Source: Chachezhania antarctica (lineage in GTDB: Bacteria; Pseudomonadota; Alphaproteobacteria; Rhodobacterales; Rhodobacteraceae). From it: 64,000 bases of DNA. The notes beneath the pieces are model-generated. The model saw nothing but the letters and a program-made list of their open reading frames with translations. It did not search any database and was not told where the DNA came from. Positions 41,771 through 49,539 of this stretch are shown piece after piece. Positions within the stretch are counted from its first letter, which is position 1. Each line of letters starts with the position of its first letter. The DNA lies in assembly GCF_003646465.1 (NCBI RefSeq), contig NZ_QZEX01000002.1, positions 186,001 through 250,000 on the forward strand. The letters are read 5' to 3'. A program made the position numbers and the translations under genes.

Positions 41771-41833
41771 TTCTTCTTTTCAAAAATACTCCGGGGGAGT
41801 CGCGCCGCAAGGCGCGGCGGGGGCAGCGCCCCC
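41771..41833 (-). repeat. R2 repeat (minus orientation)
   Basis: Read on the minus strand: GGGGGC-GCT-GCCCCC (41833-41819), then a covarying hairpin GCCGCGCC-TTGC-GGCGCGAC, then TCCCCCGGAGTATTT and a GAAAAGAAGAA-type tail ending at 41771. It matches the copy at 46738 except that pairs in the middle hairpin have changed together. It fills most of the 217 base gap before the AlkD-like gene. Confidence 0.78.
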
Positions 41834-41935
41834 ACCCCACCCCGACCCATTGATCCGGCCGGGCCTCCCGGCACCCCTCGCCCAGAAACATCACGAGGCG
41901 GAGTTCACCAAGCCGCCTTCCCGGAACGGATCTCC

Positions 41936-42613
41936 ATGCCCCTGATCGACGACTACCTCCCCCAGCTCGAAGCCCTCACCGACCCGGAGCGCGCCGAACA
42001 GGCAAGGGCCTACCACAAGGTCGACCGCCGCCATCTGGGCCTGCGCAACCCGCAGATCGCCGACCTGGTGAAAACCTGGCGCGCCGAACTGCCCCTCGAT
42101 GACCGCACCCGGCTTGCGGACGAACTCTGGCAGACCAACATCCACGACGCCCGCGTCGCCGCCGCCAAGCTGTTGACGCAGGCCCGCATCCGCCCCGACG
42201 ACGCGGTCTGGGACCTGACGCAAAGCTGGGTGCCCGATTTCGACAGCTGGGCCATCGCCGACCACGCCTGCGAAGCGATCCGCCGCCGGCTGACCGCCGA
42301 TCCCGCCCGGCTGGATACGGTTGAGATCTGGACCCGTTCCGACCACATGTGGACCCGCCGCGCGGCGCTTGTGGCAACGCTACCCTGGGCCCGGCAGAAC
42401 CATCCCAAGCCCGAAGAACTGGACGCCCGCGACCGGATCCTGGGCTGGGCCGCGTCCTATGTGCCCGACCGGGCATGGTTCATCCAGAAGGCCATCGCCT
42501 GGTGGGTGCGGGATCTCTCGCGCCACGATCCCGAGCGCGCGCGTGCATGGATAGAAGTGCATGGCGCGGGTATGAAGCCCTTCGCCCGCAAGGAGGCGGC
42601 GCGGCATCTTTGA
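41936..42613 (+). CDS. DNA alkylation repair enzyme (AlkD-like HEAT-repeat glycosylase)
   Basis: A 225-residue all-helical protein of the AlkD/AlkC family (PF08713), which excises cationic alkylated bases such as 3-methyladenine using HEAT-like repeats. Landmarks are YHKVDRRHLGLRNPQIADLV near 25, DSWAIADHACEAI near 105, and the terminal WFIQKAIAWWVRDLSRHDPERA with the conserved IQKAIGW-type segment near 183. ATG 41936 follows CGGAACGGATC. The stop TGA is the start of TGAGCAGCGG, the same 10 bases that end the glycosyltransferase gene at 46723 before an R2 repeat. Confidence 0.85.
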   Translation: MPLIDDYLPQLEALTDPERAEQARAYHKVDRRHLGLRNPQIADLVKTWRAELPLDDRTRLADELWQTNIHDARVAAAKLLTQARIRPDDAVWDLTQSWVPDFDSWAIADHACEAIRRRLTADPARLDTVEIWTRSDHMWTRRAALVATLPWARQNHPKPEELDARDRILGWAASYVPDRAWFIQKAIAWWVRDLSRHDPERARAWIEVHGAGMKPFARKEAARHL

Positions 42614-42645
42614 GCAGCGGTGGGGCGTGCGTTTCCTGCCGGAAT

Positions 42646-42694
42646 GGGGGCTCTGCCCCCAAACCCCCGAGGTACTTGGGAACCAAAGAAGTTC
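42646..42694 (+). repeat. R2 repeat, short form
   Basis: GGGGGC-TCT-GCCCCC (42646-42660) followed by AAACCCCCGAGGTACTTGGG and a CCAAAGAAG tail. The middle hairpin is absent in this copy. It starts 33 bases after the AlkD-like gene stop. Confidence 0.75.
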
Positions 42695-42716
42695 AGGAGC
42701 GGCGGGCAACGCGCCG

Positions 42717-42740
42717 TAGGGTGTGTGGTCTCCACGCACC
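42717..42740. repeat. R1 palindromic repeat, copy 7
   Basis: TAGGGTGTGTGG-TCT-CCACGCACC (stem 42720-42728 with 42732-42740), with one G-T wobble in the stem instead of a mismatch. It lies 25 bases from the minus-strand lipoprotein stop. Confidence 0.78.
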
Positions 42741-42765
42741 GTAACCAGGGCAACGAAGCGCCGGT

Positions 42766-43284
42766 TCAACCCGGGTAGACGTCGAGTTCAACCAATTCCG
42801 TCAACGGCGCGCGCAAAACCTGCATGGCTTGCAGCGACAGCCGACTGCTGCCTGTCGTGGGGCCTTCGAGCGGGATCAGCGTGACCGTGGCCTCCACCCC
42901 GCTTTCGGCGGCGATGATGCGGCCCTTGCGTTCGCTCGTCACCAGCGGCGTTTCCAGCCACAGGCCCGGTTTCGCCGGATCACCAAGGCTCGCCACCGTA
43001 CGCTGGGCCCCTGCGGCGGGCGGCGGCGGGGGATTGGGCGTGATCGCGGCGACGGGGGTCGCGGCAAGCGCGGCCTCGGCCTGGTCCGTTTCGGCATCGA
43101 CGCGCGCCTGGTCTTCGGCCGAGACGCCTTGGCCTATCCCCGTCGCATCGTCCGGCGGGCCGATGTCATCGGGAGTGCCCGAAAGCTTGGACAGGATCGG
43201 CACGTTGGCCATGCTCTGCCCAAGCGAGTCGCAGCCCGGCACAAGCAGGATCAGGGCCGTCGAAAGGAGTATCGCGGTACGCAT
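42766..43284 (-). CDS. Predicted lipoprotein of unknown function
   Basis: A 172-residue protein with a lipoprotein signal (MRTAILLSTALILLVPGC, lipobox VPGC, Cys18 as lipid anchor), so it should sit in the inner or outer membrane facing the periplasm. The region 60-100 is Ala/Pro-rich and probably disordered (ITPNPPPPPAAGA). The C-terminal half contains ordered strands (GLWLETPLVTSERKGRIIA, ATVTLIPLEG). No known domain is recognised. Divergent from moaA. Confidence 0.72.
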   Translation of the reverse strand: MRTAILLSTALILLVPGCDSLGQSMANVPILSKLSGTPDDIGPPDDATGIGQGVSAEDQARVDAETDQAEAALAATPVAAITPNPPPPPAAGAQRTVASLGDPAKPGLWLETPLVTSERKGRIIAAESGVEATVTLIPLEGPTTGSSRLSLQAMQVLRAPLTELVELDVYPG

Positions 43285-43378
43285 TCCCCCACCCTAGTGC
43301 CCGCTCCACGCGCCCGCAATCGCCAAGCGTTAACCGCCGCCACTTGTACCTTCGGTCCCGCGGTTATACCTCTGGTCC

Positions 43379-44392
43379 ATGTCCGATACCGCCCCCCTTA
43401 TCGACCCGTTCCAGCGTGCGATCTCGTACCTGCGGGTCTCGGTCACCGACCGGTGCGATTTCCGCTGTGTCTACTGCATGTCGGAAAACATGACCTTCCT
43501 GCCGAAGAAGGAGCTTCTGACGCTGGAGGAGCTGGACCGGCTGTGTTCCACCTTCATCCACCTTGGCGTGAAGAAGCTGCGCATTACCGGCGGTGAACCG
43601 CTGGTGCGGCGCGGCATCATGACCTTTTTCGAAGGCATGGGCCGGCATCTGGAAAGCGGCGCACTGGACGAGCTGACGCTGACGACCAATGGCTCGCAGC
43701 TGGAACGCTTCGCGGATGACCTCTACGCGACCGGCGTGCGGCGGGTGAACCTGTCGCTCGATACGCTGGACGAACAGAAATTCGCCGACATCACCCGCTG
43801 GGGCCGCCTGCCCCAGGTGCTGCGCGGCGTCGACGCGGCGCAGAAGGCGGGCCTTCGGGTCAAGATCAACGCCGTGGCGCTGAAGGGCTTCAATGAAGAC
43901 GAACTGCCGCGCATCACCGAATGGTGCGCCGAGCGTGACATGGACCTGACCTGGATCGAGGTCATGCCGATGGGCGATATCGGCAACGAGGACCGGCTGG
44001 ATCAGTACTGGTCGCTGAAGGACGTCCGCGCGCGCTATGCCGAGAACTACACGGTCACCGATCTGGCCGAACGCACCGGCGGGCCTGCACGCTATGTGCG
44101 GCTGGAGGAGACGGGCCAGAAGATCGGCTTCATCACGCCGCTGTCCCACAATTTCTGCGAAAGCTGCAACCGGGTGCGCGTGACCTGCACGGGCGAGATC
44201 TTCATGTGCCTGGGCCAGGAAGACCGCGCCGATCTGCGCGGCGCCCTGCGCGCCCATCCGACGGATGATGCCCCCCTGGAAGAGGCGATCCGCGGCGCCA
44301 TCGCGCTGAAGCCCAAGGGCCACGATTTCGATTACTCCCGACAGCGGCTGGACGGGCAGATGACCCGTCACATGAGCCACACGGGCGGCTGA
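43379..44392 (+). CDS. moaA: GTP 3',8-cyclase (molybdenum cofactor biosynthesis MoaA)
   Basis: MoaA is a radical SAM enzyme converting GTP to the precursor of cyclic pyranopterin monophosphate. The N-terminal 4Fe-4S ligands are Cys26, Cys30 and Cys33 in CDFRCVYC; the C-terminal second cluster is formed by the cysteines in [19 protein letters not shown] near 258-277, and the GG at the end (SHTGG) is essential in the family. [12 protein letters not shown] is the SAM-binding motif. ATG 43379. Its stop overlaps the start of waaA (TGATG), although the two functions are unrelated. Confidence 0.95.
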   Translation: MSDTAPLIDPFQRAISYLRVSVTDRCDFRCVYCMSENMTFLPKKELLTLEELDRLCSTFIHLGVKKLRITGGEPLVRRGIMTFFEGMGRHLESGALDELTLTTNGSQLERFADDLYATGVRRVNLSLDTLDEQKFADITRWGRLPQVLRGVDAAQKAGLRVKINAVALKGFNEDELPRITEWCAERDMDLTWIEVMPMGDIGNEDRLDQYWSLKDVRARYAENYTVTDLAERTGGPARYVRLEETGQKIGFITPLSHNFCESCNRVRVTCTGEIFMCLGQEDRADLRGALRAHPTDDAPLEEAIRGAIALKPKGHDFDYSRQRLDGQMTRHMSHTGG

Positions 44393-45693
44393 TGCCTGCG
44401 CCCACGGCGCTTTACCGGGTCTACCGGCTGGCCACGCGGGCCCTTGCGCCGATTGCCTATCGGAAGGTTGCCGCAAAGCTGGCGGCGGGCGGCGTGTCTG
44501 AAGTGCGCCAGCGGGAGCGGCTGGGCTATGCGTCCGTGCCCCGGCCCGACGGCCGTCTGATCTGGTTTCACGGCGCGTCCGTGGGAGAAAGCCTGTCGGT
44601 CCTCAGCGTGATGGGCGAGATGGGACGGCGCTGCCCCGACCTGTCCTTCCTTCTCACCTCGGGCACCGCGACCTCCGCCAGGATCGTGGCCGACCGTCTG
44701 CCGGTGCGAACCCGGCACCAGTTCGCGGCGCTGGACGCCCCGGGCCCCGTCCGCCGGTTCCTGGATCATTGGCAGCCCGAGGCGGCGATCTTCGTTGAAA
44801 GCGAACTGTGGCCCGTCACGCTGATGGAAACGCAAGCGCGCGGCGTGAAGCTGGCGCTGCTGAACGCGCGGCTCTCCGAGGGATCGCGCACGGCATGGGG
44901 CAAGCGGCCCGCATCGGCCGCGATGCTGATGGGCTGCTTCGATATCCTGATCTCGCAGAATGCCGAGCAGGAAGGTTACCTGCGCGACATGGGCGCGCCC
45001 GCGGACAGGATCCGCACCGGAGCCAACCTGAAATCCGTGGGCGCCCCCCTGCCCGTCGATCCCGAGGCGCTGGCCCGGATGCAGACCGCGCTGCAAGGCC
45101 GCCCGGTCTGGGCCGCGTCCTCGACCCATCCGGGCGAGGAAGAAGTGGTGCTCGACGCCCACCGTGCGCTTCTGAAACGCTGGCCCGACCTGTGCCTGAT
45201 CCTCATCCCCCGCCACCCGGAGCGCGGCGACGATGTCGAGACGCTGATCCGCGCGGCGGACCTCCCGCTGGCCCGCCGGTCGCGGGACGAGGCACTGACC
45301 GGCGACACCTCTGTCTACCTCGCCGATACGCTGGGCGAGACGGGGCTGTGGTACACGCTCTGCCCCGTCGTGTTCCTGGGCGGCGGGCTGGCGAAGGTGG
45401 GCGGGCACAACCCGTTCGAACCGGCCCGCGCAGGGGCTGCGGTGATGACCGGGCCGCATGTGTTCAACTTCTCGGAAACCTTCGCGCCATTGATCGAAAC
45501 CGGAGGCGTGGTGGACGTCCACGACGCCAAGGCCATCATCGAAACCGCCGACCTGTGGCTGACCGATCCCGGCGCGCGGTCGCGTGTGCAATCCGCGGCG
45601 GAAGGCTTCGTGACATCCGCGGACAAGGGTGCGATGGAGGCGGTGCTGGCGCCCTTGATGGCGGCGCTGGGGCTGGAGAGAGATGATGCCTGA
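44392..45693 (+). CDS. waaA: 3-deoxy-D-manno-octulosonic acid (Kdo) transferase
   Basis: WaaA transfers Kdo from CMP-Kdo to the lipid A precursor. The 433-residue GT30-family protein has a short N-terminal membrane-anchoring helix, the WFHGASVGESLS motif (about 57-68) with the catalytic base Glu, TSGTATSARIVADRLP near 85, and the C-terminal VFLGGGLAKVGGHNPFEPA (about 326-345) that binds the nucleotide. The following glycosyltransferase overlaps its end by 11 bases. Expected in the cytoplasmic face of the inner membrane. Confidence 0.94.
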   Translation: MPAPTALYRVYRLATRALAPIAYRKVAAKLAAGGVSEVRQRERLGYASVPRPDGRLIWFHGASVGESLSVLSVMGEMGRRCPDLSFLLTSGTATSARIVADRLPVRTRHQFAALDAPGPVRRFLDHWQPEAAIFVESELWPVTLMETQARGVKLALLNARLSEGSRTAWGKRPASAAMLMGCFDILISQNAEQEGYLRDMGAPADRIRTGANLKSVGAPLPVDPEALARMQTALQGRPVWAASSTHPGEEEVVLDAHRALLKRWPDLCLILIPRHPERGDDVETLIRAADLPLARRSRDEALTGDTSVYLADTLGETGLWYTLCPVVFLGGGLAKVGGHNPFEPARAGAAVMTGPHVFNFSETFAPLIETGGVVDVHDAKAIIETADLWLTDPGARSRVQSAAEGFVTSADKGAMEAVLAPLMAALGLERDDA

Positions 45694-46723
45694 ACTGTTC
45701 GTGACCAATTTCAACCGCAACATCACCGGTGTCGGCTCGACCATCGCCAACCTCGTCCCGGTGCAGGCAGGCCAATACGACCTGCGGCTGGTGGGCTATC
45801 CGCTGGAGGGCTGCCCCGATCCGATCACGGTCTCGGAAGCGCGCGAACTGTCTCAGAAAGGCGCCGAAGGCCGTCCCTTCGCGATCTGGCACGTGCGGCG
45901 GAACACGGAAATGCGCTCGGCCATCTGGGCCCGGGATGTGCTGCGGCTGCCGATCAGGATCCTGTTCACGTCCGCGGCGCAGCACCGGCATTCGGCGCTG
46001 CCGCGGTGGCTGATCTCGCGCATGGACGCGGTGATCGCCACGACCGAAAAGGCCGCGAAACTGGTCCCGCATGTGCGCCAGGTGGTGCCGCATGGCGTGG
46101 TGACCGACCGCTTCACCCCCGCGCCCGACCGGGCCGCGGCGTGGCACGCGTTGGGGTATGGCGGCACGATGGGCATCGCGACCATCGGCCGGGTGCGGCC
46201 CGAGAAAGGCACCGACGCCTTCGTCGCCGCCATGATCGAGCTTCTGCCCCGGCTTCCCGGCGCGGTAGCGCTGATCGTCGGCAAGGCCACGCGGCAGCAT
46301 GCGGGGTTCGAAGCCGCGCTCAAGACACAGGTGGCGCAGGCCGGATTGTCGGATCGGATCATATTCACGGGGCTGGTCGACAACGACCGGCTGCTTCAGA
46401 TCATGAAGGCCGCGTCACTGGTGATGCAGCTGCCCAAGGGCGAAGGGTTCGGCATCGTCCCGCAGGAGGGCATGGCCAGCGGCACGCCCTTCGTGGCAAC
46501 GGATGCAGGGGCCTATGCCGAACTGGCCGCCAATTCCGGCGCCGGCCAGATCGTCACCCCGCCCCAGGCCGCCGAAGCCGCCCACGCGATCCTGAGCGAT
46601 CCGGAACGGCTGGACACCATGTCCCGCGCCGCGCGCGTCGCGGCCGAGACCCGCTACAGCATTCAGACCGAAGCGGCGGGAATCGCGGCCGTCTACGAAA
46701 AGATCTGGGCCGAAGGATCCTGA
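45683..46723 (+). CDS. Glycosyltransferase family 4-like, probably LPS core
   Basis: A 346-residue GT-B glycosyltransferase. IGRVRPEKGTDAFVAAM (about 171-187) and LPKGEGFGIVPQEGMASGTPFVATDAG (about 250-276) are the donor-binding C-terminal motifs with the Glu of the EX7E signature. No signal peptide or membrane helix. It overlaps waaA by 11 bases, so an LPS core sugar transferase is the likely role; donor unknown. The stop TGA begins TGAGCAGCGG, a 10 base string shared with the end of the AlkD-like gene at 42611, followed by an R2 repeat. Confidence 0.88.
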   Translation: MMPELFVTNFNRNITGVGSTIANLVPVQAGQYDLRLVGYPLEGCPDPITVSEARELSQKGAEGRPFAIWHVRRNTEMRSAIWARDVLRLPIRILFTSAAQHRHSALPRWLISRMDAVIATTEKAAKLVPHVRQVVPHGVVTDRFTPAPDRAAAWHALGYGGTMGIATIGRVRPEKGTDAFVAAMIELLPRLPGAVALIVGKATRQHAGFEAALKTQVAQAGLSDRIIFTGLVDNDRLLQIMKAASLVMQLPKGEGFGIVPQEGMASGTPFVATDAGAYAELAANSGAGQIVTPPQAAEAAHAILSDPERLDTMSRAARVAAETRYSIQTEAAGIAAVYEKIWAEGS

Positions 46724-46737
46724 GCAGCGGTCGCAAG

Positions 46738-46803
46738 GGGGGCTCTGCCCCCGTCGCGCCGGCAGGCGCGACTCCCCCGGAGTACTTGTGAAAAGAAGAA
46801 CAA
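46738..46803 (+). repeat. R2 repeat
   Basis: GGGGGC-TCT-GCCCCC (46738-46752), a second hairpin GTCGCGCC-GGCA-GGCGCGAC (46753-46772), then TCCCCCGGAGTACTTGTG and the AAAAGAAGAAC tail. Directly downstream of the glycosyltransferase gene and 36 bases before R3 copy B. The 376 bases from 46724 to 47099 hold only these repeats and R1 copy 8. Confidence 0.8.
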
Positions 46804-46838
46804 GGGGCGCACCCTGCCCCGGTGCACGGAAATCCTCC

Positions 46839-47031
46839 AAGCCATCTCTGCGGAGCCACCGTCGCCTGGGGCCGGCAGGAGCGGTCGCGGGCGTTTCGTC
46901 AAGGGGCCGCAGGCCCGCGCGGACGCGCGGCTTGCCCTTGACGGGGCGGGCGCGACCGCTCAGGCCAGACCCGGGCGACGGTGGGTCTGCAGAGATGGCG
47001 GGCCCATCTCTGTGGTGAACCCGAGCTGACC
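46839..47031 (+). repeat. R3 structured repeat, copy B
   Basis: P1: CCATCTCTGC (46842-46851) with GCAGAGATGG (46989-46998). P2: GAGCGGTCGCG (46879-46889) with CGCGACCGCTC (46951-46961), P3: GTCAAGGG (46898-46905) with CCCTTGAC (46935-46942). Inner hairpins GGGCC-GCA-GGCCC and CCGCGC-GGAC-GCGCGG. The 3' strand of P1 pairs alternatively with CCATCTCT at 47004-47011. Each helix matches one in copy A at 28141, with compensatory changes. Short proteins called here are artefacts. Confidence 0.78.
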
Positions 47032-47065
47032 TTGACCGCACAGCACACCCGTCGCCGCCGGGCCG

Positions 47066-47089
47066 TAGGGTGCGTGCTCTGCACGCACC
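47066..47089. repeat. R1 palindromic repeat, copy 8
   Basis: TAGGGTGCGTGC-TCT-GCACGCACC, stem 47069-47077 with 47081-47089, 10 bases beyond the stop of the minus-strand amidohydrolase gene at 47100. Same sequence as copy 1. Confidence 0.8.
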
Positions 47090-47099
47090 GCACCCTGCC

Positions 47100-48266
47100 T
47101 CATGCCGCCGGCATGCGGCGTTCGACGATCTCCGCCCACCACGAACAGCCCGCCGGGATGGCTTCATCGTTGAAGTTGTAGTCCGGCGTGTGGACCTTGG
47201 CCGTGTCGCCGTTGCCCACGAGGATGTACGCGCCGGGCCGTTCTTCCAGCATGAAGGCGAAATCCTCGCCGCCCATGACCAGATCGGCTTCGTCATCGCA
47301 TTCGCCCGCAACGGACCGGGCCACGTCGGCCGCGAAGGCCGTCTGGTCTTCCGAGTTGATCATCACCGGGTAGTTGCGGTGATAGGTCAGGTCGATCCGG
47401 CCGCCGAAGGTGGCGGCGACACCGGCGCAGATCTCGGTCATGCGCTGTTCGGTCAGATCGCGCATGCCGGGCGACATGGTGCGCACCGTGCCTTTCAGGT
47501 GCACCTTCTGCGGGATCACGTTGAACGCCTGGCTCGACGTCACGAAGGACGTCACCGACACCACGACCTGATCCACCGGATCGGCGTTGCGGCTGGCGAC
47601 GGTCTGCAGCGCCGTGACCAGGTGCGCGGCCATCACGGTCGTGTCCACCGTCTCGTGCGGCTTGGCGGCGTGGCCGCCCTTGCCTTCCAGTTCGATGTCG
47701 AACACGTCGGTCGCGGCAAAGAACGGGCCCGGGCGGATCGCGAAGCTGCCCACGGGCATGCCGGGCCAGTTGTGCATGCCATAGACCTCCTGGATGCCCC
47801 AGCGGTCCATCAGGCCGTCCTTGCACATCTCGCGCCCGCCGCCGCCGCCTTCTTCGGCCGGCTGGAAGATGACAACGACGGTGCCATCGAAATTCCGCGT
47901 TTCGGCAAGGTACTGCGTTGCACCCAGCAACATCGCCGTGTGGCCGTCATGGCCGCAGGCATGCATTGCGCCCGGGGTCTTCGACGCGTAATCGAGCCCT
48001 GTTTCCTCAAGGATCGGCAGCGCGTCCATGTCGGCGCGCAGGCCGATGACCTTGCCCGCGCTGTCGGACTTGCCCTTGATCACGCCCACGACACCGGTCT
48101 GGCCGATGCCTTCGACCACCTCGTCGCAGCCGAAAGCGCGCAGCTTTTCGGCCACCAGCGCCGAGGTGCGGTGGGTGTCGAAAAGGATCTCGGGGTTCTC
48201 GTGAATGTCGCGGCGCCATTCGGTGATGTCGGCGTGCAATTCGGCGAAACGGTTCTTGATGGGCAT
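47100..48266 (-). CDS. M20 family amidohydrolase/peptidase, paralogue 1
   Basis: A 388-residue metal-dependent amidohydrolase of the HipO/IAA-amino acid hydrolase type (M20D). The metal and catalytic motif HACGHDGHT is at 102-110, with QPAEEGGGGG near 136 carrying the general-base Glu, and an inserted dimerisation lid domain in the middle. Cytoplasmic. It is the last of three tandem paralogues that follow an ArgE-like gene and an ABC ATPase on the same strand; natural substrates are probably N-acylated amino acids or short peptides imported by that transporter. AAGGAG precedes the ATG. Confidence 0.92.
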   Translation of the reverse strand: MPIKNRFAELHADITEWRRDIHENPEILFDTHRTSALVAEKLRAFGCDEVVEGIGQTGVVGVIKGKSDSAGKVIGLRADMDALPILEETGLDYASKTPGAMHACGHDGHTAMLLGATQYLAETRNFDGTVVVIFQPAEEGGGGGREMCKDGLMDRWGIQEVYGMHNWPGMPVGSFAIRPGPFFAATDVFDIELEGKGGHAAKPHETVDTTVMAAHLVTALQTVASRNADPVDQVVVSVTSFVTSSQAFNVIPQKVHLKGTVRTMSPGMRDLTEQRMTEICAGVAATFGGRIDLTYHRNYPVMINSEDQTAFAADVARSVAGECDDEADLVMGGEDFAFMLEERPGAYILVGNGDTAKVHTPDYNFNDEAIPAGCSWWAEIVERRMPAA

Positions 48267-48291
48267 CTGTCTTCTCCTTCAGGAGGCATGC

Positions 48292-48337
48292 ATCCGGCTC
48301 TCGATCCGCCGGGTCCTTGCCGGGCGGACGGCCGGAT
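48292..48337 (-). terminator. Hairpin between amidohydrolase paralogues 1 and 2
   Basis: ATCCGGC (48292-48298) pairs with GCCGGAT (48331-48337), and inside it TCCGCC (48305-48310) with GGCGGA (48323-48328). The nested stem fills the 100 base gap between two paralogous genes; no T tract. Could lower or stabilise expression of the last gene. Confidence 0.45.
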
Positions 48338-48366
48338 GGCCTCGTAATGCTAAATTCGGGGCGCCC

Positions 48367-49530
48367 TCAGGCGGCGGGCATGCGGCGTTCGACCAGTTCG
48401 GCGAACCATGAACAGCCCGCGGGCGTGGCTTCATCGTTGTAGTCGTATTCCGGGTGATGCACCTGTGCCGTGTTGCCGTTGCCAAGGAAGATGAAGGCGC
48501 CGGGACGTTCCATGAGCATGTAGGAGAAATCCTCTCCCCCCATGATCAGGGGCGCCTCGGCGCACTCCCCGACGACCGAGCGCGCGACGTCGGCCGCGAA
48601 TTCGGCTTGTTCCTTCGCGTTGATCGTGACGGGCACATAGCGGTGATAGCGCAGTTCCGCCGTGCCGCCGAAGGTTTCGGCGCTGTGGTGAACGATCTCG
48701 GCCATGCGGGCTTCGATCACGTCCTGCACTTCGGGGCTGTGGGTGCGGACCGTGCCGCGCAGGCGGACGGTTTCCGGGATGACGTTATAGGCGTGGGTCG
48801 CCGTATCCACCGCGCAGACCGACAGCACCGCCTGCATCACCGGATCGGCATTGCGCGACACGATGGTCTGGAGCGCCAGGATCATGTGCGACGCCATCAC
48901 GGTGGTATCGACCGTTTCATGCGGCTTGGCGGCGTGACCACCCTTCCCCGTCAGGTCGATGAAGAATTCATCCGTCGCGGCCATCATGGGGCCGGGGCGG
49001 ATCGCGAATTCGCCCACGGGGATGCCGGGCATGTTGTGCAGGCCATAGACCTCGTCCACGCCGTACCGGTCCATCACGCCCGCATCCATCATCGCCTTGG
49101 CGCCGTGGCCCAGTTCCTCGGCCGGTTGGAACAGCAGCACGACGGTGCCGTCGAAGTTCCGCGTATCGGCAAGGTAGGCCGCGGCCCCCAGCAGGATCGA
49201 GGTGTGCCCGTCATGCCCGCAGGCATGCATCGCGCCTTCGGTCTGCGAGGCATGGCCCGCCCCTGTCTGTTCGACGATCGGCAGCGCGTCCATGTCGGCG
49301 CGAAGCGCGATTACCTTACCGGATCCACCGGCCTTGCCCTTGATCACGCCCACGACCCCGGTCTGGCCCACGCCTTCGACAACCTCGTCACAGCCGAAGT
49401 CGCGCAGCTTTTCGGCCACGATGCCGGCGGTGCGGTGGGTTTCGAACCCGATCTCCGGATGGGCATGAATATCGCGGCGCCATGCGGTGATGTCGGGCAG
49501 AAGGGCGGCGAACTGGTTCTTGATCGGCAT
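48367..49530 (-). CDS. M20 family amidohydrolase/peptidase, paralogue 2
   Basis: A 387-residue HipO-type amidohydrolase very similar to paralogue 1 (for example MPIKNQFAALLPDITAWRRD versus the same pattern, HACGHDGHTSILLGAA, and QPAEELGHGA). The catalytic set is intact: HACGHDGHT (about 102-110) and the PAEE glutamates, plus the late MGGEDFSYM motif near 350. It is separated by only 9 bases from paralogue 3, so these two are clearly co-translated. Likely arose by tandem duplication; substrate range may differ. Confidence 0.92.
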   Translation of the reverse strand: MPIKNQFAALLPDITAWRRDIHAHPEIGFETHRTAGIVAEKLRDFGCDEVVEGVGQTGVVGVIKGKAGGSGKVIALRADMDALPIVEQTGAGHASQTEGAMHACGHDGHTSILLGAAAYLADTRNFDGTVVLLFQPAEELGHGAKAMMDAGVMDRYGVDEVYGLHNMPGIPVGEFAIRPGPMMAATDEFFIDLTGKGGHAAKPHETVDTTVMASHMILALQTIVSRNADPVMQAVLSVCAVDTATHAYNVIPETVRLRGTVRTHSPEVQDVIEARMAEIVHHSAETFGGTAELRYHRYVPVTINAKEQAEFAADVARSVVGECAEAPLIMGGEDFSYMLMERPGAFIFLGNGNTAQVHHPEYDYNDEATPAGCSWFAELVERRMPAA

Positions 49531-49539
49531 TTTGTGACC

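Noticed and set aside
40024-41874. 616-codon minus-strand frame opposite glmS and the PPOX gene
   Set aside because: It crosses two supported genes and an R1 repeat and has no domain.
46415-47311. 298-codon minus-strand frame crossing the R2, R3 and R1 repeats
   Set aside because: It spans structured repeats and the start of the glycosyltransferase antisense; predicted proteins over these repeats are artefacts.
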